Assembly: GCF_017742235.1 (NCBI RefSeq)
Contig: NZ_JAGHKQ010000005.1
Location: 62,001-126,000, forward strand
From: Bacillus sp. 165
GTDB lineage: Bacteria > Bacillota > Bacilli > Bacillales > Bacillaceae_G
Direction: 5' to 3'
DNA: 64,000 nucleotides
Part shown: in pieces, positions 60,973 through 64,000 of the stretch
Numbering within the stretch: the stretch's first letter is position 1
Layout: every line of letters starts with the position of its first letter
Program-made: the position numbers and the translations under genes
Notes under the pieces: generated by a model
What the model was told of the DNA's origin: nothing
What the model saw: only the letters and a program-made list of their open reading frames with translations
The model's database searches: none

Positions 60973-62349
60973 TTATCTACTTAAAGCATATGCTTGTTCT
61001 TCAATCTCTTCCCACGTTAAAAGAATACGATGATTATCTTCTTCGATTAACTCCGTTCCTGTCTGTACTTCAATAAACTCCAAATCAGTAACAGCTTTTA
61101 CAGCATGCTTTACTCCGATAGGTACTTGAATTACATCTCCTGAACGAACTACTTGAAATTCATCATTTAACAATATAACACCTTCACCCTTCACAATTGT
61201 CCAAACTTCTTTCCGACAATTATGGTATTGATAGCTTAAGTTTTTGCCTGCTGAGATGTTAATACGTTTAGTGAGAACTTCAGTACCATCATCGTACTTA
61301 GTATGTTCAAGGACTCTGTACCAACCCCAACGACGTTCTTCATACATTGGTCTTTGGTCTAAATGTCCCACTAATTCTTTAACACGCGGACTTGCTTCTT
61401 TATCTGTTACTAGGATACCGTCAGGACTTGCTGCTACAAGAATATTAGATAACCCAAGTACTGAAATGGGAATATCCAATTCATTAATAATATGTGTATT
61501 TTTAGAATCCTTGCTTACATTTGCTTTCCCAAGAATATTAGTCCCCATCTCTTCTGTTAACGTGTTCCAAGTCCCAAGGTCTTTCCAACTTCCCTGATAA
61601 GGAATAGCAACAATGTTTGCTGTTTTCTCAACCACTTCATAATCAAAGCTGATTTTAGGTAATAAAGCATAATTAGCTGATAAAGTATCATAGTCTGTAG
61701 GCAATTCTTTCTGCTCTAAAAGAGAAATGATTTTATCTAATTTAAATGCAAACACTCCGCAATTCCATAAAGCTTGTTGTTGTAATAAAACCTCAGCTTC
61801 TTCTGCTTTTGGTTTTTCTTTGAAGTGACTCACTTTAACAATTTCTTGAGTCGATTCCTCAACATTAGGTACAATATAACCATACTTTTCTGAAGGAAAC
61901 GTTGGCTGTACTCCCATAAGAGCCAAATCAGCAGTTGTTGATTTTAAAACATCTTCTAAATCTAATAACCTGCCAAAGAACTGGTCCTCTACATAGGGAT
62001 CAACAGGTAATACACCGACTACCTCTTCCCTATCTGCACCCTCTTTAGAATATAGGTATGAAGCAGCTAACGCAATAGCAGGAAAAGTATCTCTTCTTTC
62101 CGGTTCAACAATTACAGACACATTCTTTCCAATTTGACTTTGAATCATCTCTACCTGTGTTTTACTTGTAGCTATAACTGCAGACTCCGTTAAGCCTAAT
62201 TTATCTAATTGACCCCATACTCGTTGAACCATGGATTGGAGCTGATTTTCTTCATTGCGTAATACTTTTAAAAATTGTTTAGAACGTGAATCGTTGGATA
62301 AAGGCCAAAGACGTTTACCAGATCCACCAGATAATAAAACTAATTTCAC
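60973..62349 (-). CDS. manC: Mannose-1-phosphate guanylyltransferase / cupin (ManC/AlgA-type)
   Basis: Makes GDP-mannose from GTP and mannose-1-phosphate. 458 residues: an N-terminal nucleotidyltransferase (LLSGGSGKRLWPLSNDSRSK, VEPERRDTFPAIALAA, FKEKPKAEEAEVLL) and a C-terminal mannose-6-phosphate isomerase type II cupin (RRWGWYRVLEH, INISAGKNLSYQYHNCRKE, VKGEGVILLN). The fusion could give both activities. It is downstream of ugd, and with ManA at 46340 provides a path from fructose-6-phosphate (phosphomannomutase not in the window). Confidence 0.9.
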   Translation of the reverse strand: MKLVLLSGGSGKRLWPLSNDSRSKQFLKVLRNEENQLQSMVQRVWGQLDKLGLTESAVIATSKTQVEMIQSQIGKNVSVIVEPERRDTFPAIALAASYLYSKEGADREEVVGVLPVDPYVEDQFFGRLLDLEDVLKSTTADLALMGVQPTFPSEKYGYIVPNVEESTQEIVKVSHFKEKPKAEEAEVLLQQQALWNCGVFAFKLDKIISLLEQKELPTDYDTLSANYALLPKISFDYEVVEKTANIVAIPYQGSWKDLGTWNTLTEEMGTNILGKANVSKDSKNTHIINELDIPISVLGLSNILVAASPDGILVTDKEASPRVKELVGHLDQRPMYEERRWGWYRVLEHTKYDDGTEVLTKRINISAGKNLSYQYHNCRKEVWTIVKGEGVILLNDEFQVVRSGDVIQVPIGVKHAVKAVTDLEFIEVQTGTELIEEDNHRILLTWEEIEEQAYALSR

Positions 62350-62395
62350 TTGAAGTCCTCCTGAAACATAAAAGACTGTGTATATACCAGTCTTT

Positions 62396-63721
62396 TTAAT
62401 CTATTACCAAATTCTTAACGCCCACAGATGGCCTACCAACAGAATGATACTCTATTCCTAAATTTTGTATCATTCCTAAATCAAAACAATTTCTACCGTC
62501 AAATAAAATAGGTTCCTTCATCAAATCTTTTAACTTAGATAAGTCCAGACTTCTAAACTCTTCCCATTCTGTCACAATAACAGCAGCATCTGCTTCTTGA
62601 AGCACCTCTTCCTTAGACGAAACAAAAGTTACTGCATTTGGAAGATACTTTTTAGCATTTTCCATAGCAATCGGATCATAGGCCTTAATGCTAGCTCCTT
62701 CTTGTACTAAAGAGTGAGCCAACACAATCGAAGCCGCTTCACGCATATCATCCGTATTGGGCTTAAACGCTAGTCCAAGTAATGCAATAGTTTTTCCTTC
62801 TAAATTTCCAAATCTATCTTTAATCTTACTTACCATTAATTTTTGTTGGTTATTATTAACCTCAATTACCGATCTCAATAATTTGAAGTTGTGATTTACT
62901 CCTCCAGCAATTTGCACTAATGCATGAGTATCTTTTGGAAAACAAGAACCCCCATAACCAATTCCCGCATTTAAGAAAGCCCGACCAATGCGATTATCAA
63001 ATCCCATACCATTTGCAACATCCTCTACATTAGCTCCCAGCTTTTCGCAAATATTAGAAATTTCATTAATGAAACTAATTTTTGTAGCTAAAAAAGCATT
63101 AGACGCATATTTAATCATCTCAGAGCTTTTTACATCTGTCTTGTAAACAGGGATGCCAAAAGGTTGATACATCGCTTCTAAAGCATCTGCAGTTTCTGTA
63201 TCTTCCGTACCAATAACAATTCTGTCACCATGAAAAGTATCATATATTGCAGAACCTTCACGTAAAAATTCCGGATTCGATGCTACTTTAATTTGTACAT
63301 CATGCACAAGATTTTCTATAATAGTTCGCTTCACAAAATCATTTGTTCCAACAGGCACTGTACTCTTCGTTACTACAATCACATCATTAGTAATATGTTT
63401 ACTGATAGTTTTAGCTACTTCTTCAATGTATTGTAAATTAGCTGAACCATCAGGCATTTGTGGCGTACCAACTGCAATAAAAATGACTTCGGCATCTTTA
63501 AATCCCTCAACATGGCTATTAGTAAACTGTAGTGTACCTTTTGTAATGTTTTTTTGCATTAATTCATCTAACCCTGGCTCATAAATAGGTGAGATGCCAC
63601 TTTTCATTTTTTCTACTTTAGCAGTATCCGTATCAATACAAATTACACTATGATTTATTTCTGCAAGGCATACACCTGTAACTAAACCTACATAACCAGT
63701 TCCAACTACGGCTATGTTCAT
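62396..63721 (-). CDS. ugd: UDP-glucose 6-dehydrogenase
   Basis: NAD-dependent two-step oxidation of UDP-glucose to UDP-glucuronate. 441 residues: MNIAVVGTGYVGLVTGVCLA (NAD binding), VGTPQMPDGSANLQY, the nucleophile in GIGYGGSCFPKDTHAL and LLGLAFKPNTDDMREAAS in the third domain. GGGGGGGTATAT precedes the ATG. TuaD-type enzymes of this length make the UDP-glucuronate for acidic polymers. Confidence 0.93.
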   Translation of the reverse strand: MNIAVVGTGYVGLVTGVCLAEINHSVICIDTDTAKVEKMKSGISPIYEPGLDELMQKNITKGTLQFTNSHVEGFKDAEVIFIAVGTPQMPDGSANLQYIEEVAKTISKHITNDVIVVTKSTVPVGTNDFVKRTIIENLVHDVQIKVASNPEFLREGSAIYDTFHGDRIVIGTEDTETADALEAMYQPFGIPVYKTDVKSSEMIKYASNAFLATKISFINEISNICEKLGANVEDVANGMGFDNRIGRAFLNAGIGYGGSCFPKDTHALVQIAGGVNHNFKLLRSVIEVNNNQQKLMVSKIKDRFGNLEGKTIALLGLAFKPNTDDMREAASIVLAHSLVQEGASIKAYDPIAMENAKKYLPNAVTFVSSKEEVLQEADAAVIVTEWEEFRSLDLSKLKDLMKEPILFDGRNCFDLGMIQNLGIEYHSVGRPSVGVKNLVID

Positions 63722-63745
63722 ATATATACCCCCCCAATAAATAAA

Positions 63746-63770
63746 GCTATCAGCATAATCTACTGATAGC
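63746..63770 (-). terminator. Weak terminator after the edge glycosyltransferase
   Basis: GCTATCAG/CTGATAGC stem with TTTATTTATT on the minus strand, between the edge gene and ugd. Confidence 0.45.
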
Positions 63771-63789
63771 CATTTAAAATCGTTCTTTA

Positions 63790-64000
63790 TTAAGCTTTTT
63801 GTAGTTGTAGATTACTTTTCTTTTCATACTCTTCTATCACAAGATTTTTAAGTTCTTCTTTAAAACGATCCTCTGAAAACCTCATAGCATTTTCTCTGCA
63901 CCTATCAGCATTAAATATGCCTTCATTCATTTCAAACTCTCTTACTGCATTTTGAATACTCTCAGGAGTTTGACCACCAAAATGAATTCCAGTAGGATGG
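63790..64000 (-). CDS. Glycosyltransferase family 4 C-terminus, 5' end outside window
   Basis: The last 69 codons are visible: HPTGIHFGGQTPESIQNAVR, then a helical tail ending SNLQLQKA. The GIHFGGQTPESI motif is characteristic of the C-terminal domain of WbaZ/RfbW-type GT4 mannosyltransferases. A GDP-mannose user next to manC would fit. The rest of the gene lies beyond 64000. Confidence 0.6.
   Translation of the reverse strand, partial: HPTGIHFGGQTPESIQNAVREFEMNEGIFNADRCRENAMRFSEDRFKEELKNLVIEEYEKKSNLQLQKA

Noticed and set aside
1..64000. CRISPR arrays, rRNA, tRNA, prophage or integrase genes
   Set aside because: No spaced repeat array, RNA gene signature or phage structural gene was seen in the window.

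Overview
The window looks like chromosomal DNA of a low-GC, endospore-type Gram-positive bacterium (Bacillaceae, Bacillus sensu lato). Evidence: AGGAGG-type ribosome binding sites, dense short transcription units separated by hairpin terminators, a ComK-type competence regulator, DUF1659/DUF2922 small proteins, a YwqB/YwqA-like SWIM/SNF2 pair, lipoteichoic acid synthase, cytochrome bd and a B. subtilis gmu-like operon. I cannot name the species. I saw no rRNA, tRNA or CRISPR array.

Layout. 0-4 kb: an exported polysaccharide deacetylase cut by the left edge, then a cellobiose/chitobiose PTS operon (EIIB, EIIC, EIIA) and a ChbG/YdjC deacetylase, with a CcpA-like operator upstream. 4-9.5 kb: a 48-aa gene with a strong promoter and LexA-like box, cydAB, a GNAT, small membrane proteins, and a yybP-ykoY (manganese) riboswitch in front of a 61-aa membrane protein. 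10-18.5 kb: ltaS, D-amino-acid aminotransferase, an MTA/SAH nucleosidase with a signal peptide, an SH3b-NlpC/P60 hydrolase, a Gln/Trp/Gly/His tandem-repeat protein, and an FHA-winged-helix regulator divergent from a 59-aa protein. 18.7-32 kb: SWIM/SNF2 pair, DinB, VanZ, DUF1659/DUF2922, DUF4359, DoxX, an LCP ligase, ComK facing a small sigma factor, a DUF4097 protein, and a lytic transglycosylase with SH3.

32-45 kb, minus strand: an exopolysaccharide cluster with flippase, two glycosyltransferases, Wzz-like modulator plus tyrosine kinase, EpsC-like dehydratase, polymerase, initiating sugar transferase, DegT aminotransferase, ATP-grasp enzyme and FemAB/GNAT-like transferase. Its leader looks structured.

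46-52.5 kb, minus strand: a glucomannan/beta-glucoside operon in gmu order (EIIA, EIIC, GH1, ROK, GntR, ROK fructokinase, ManA). It is decaying: EIIC has an amber codon and lacks its C-terminus, EIIA has lost its 5' half, EIIB is gone. At 52.5-54.2 kb lies a left-truncated IS1595-like element that seems to carry a DUF3885 cargo gene.

54.5-64 kb: a gene for an exported coiled-coil protein sits between two near-identical 43-bp direct repeats. Then come a frameshifted LCP gene, an intact LCP gene, and a second polysaccharide/nucleotide-sugar cluster (galE, GT-B glycosyltransferase, a galE remnant, manC/manA fusion, ugd, a glycosyltransferase cut by the right edge). The main theme is cell-envelope and extracellular polysaccharide assembly: nucleotide-sugar supply, chain synthesis and export, LCP attachment, LTA synthesis and wall hydrolysis. 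beta-Glucoside PTS uptake and several stress or metal-regulated small proteins surround it.
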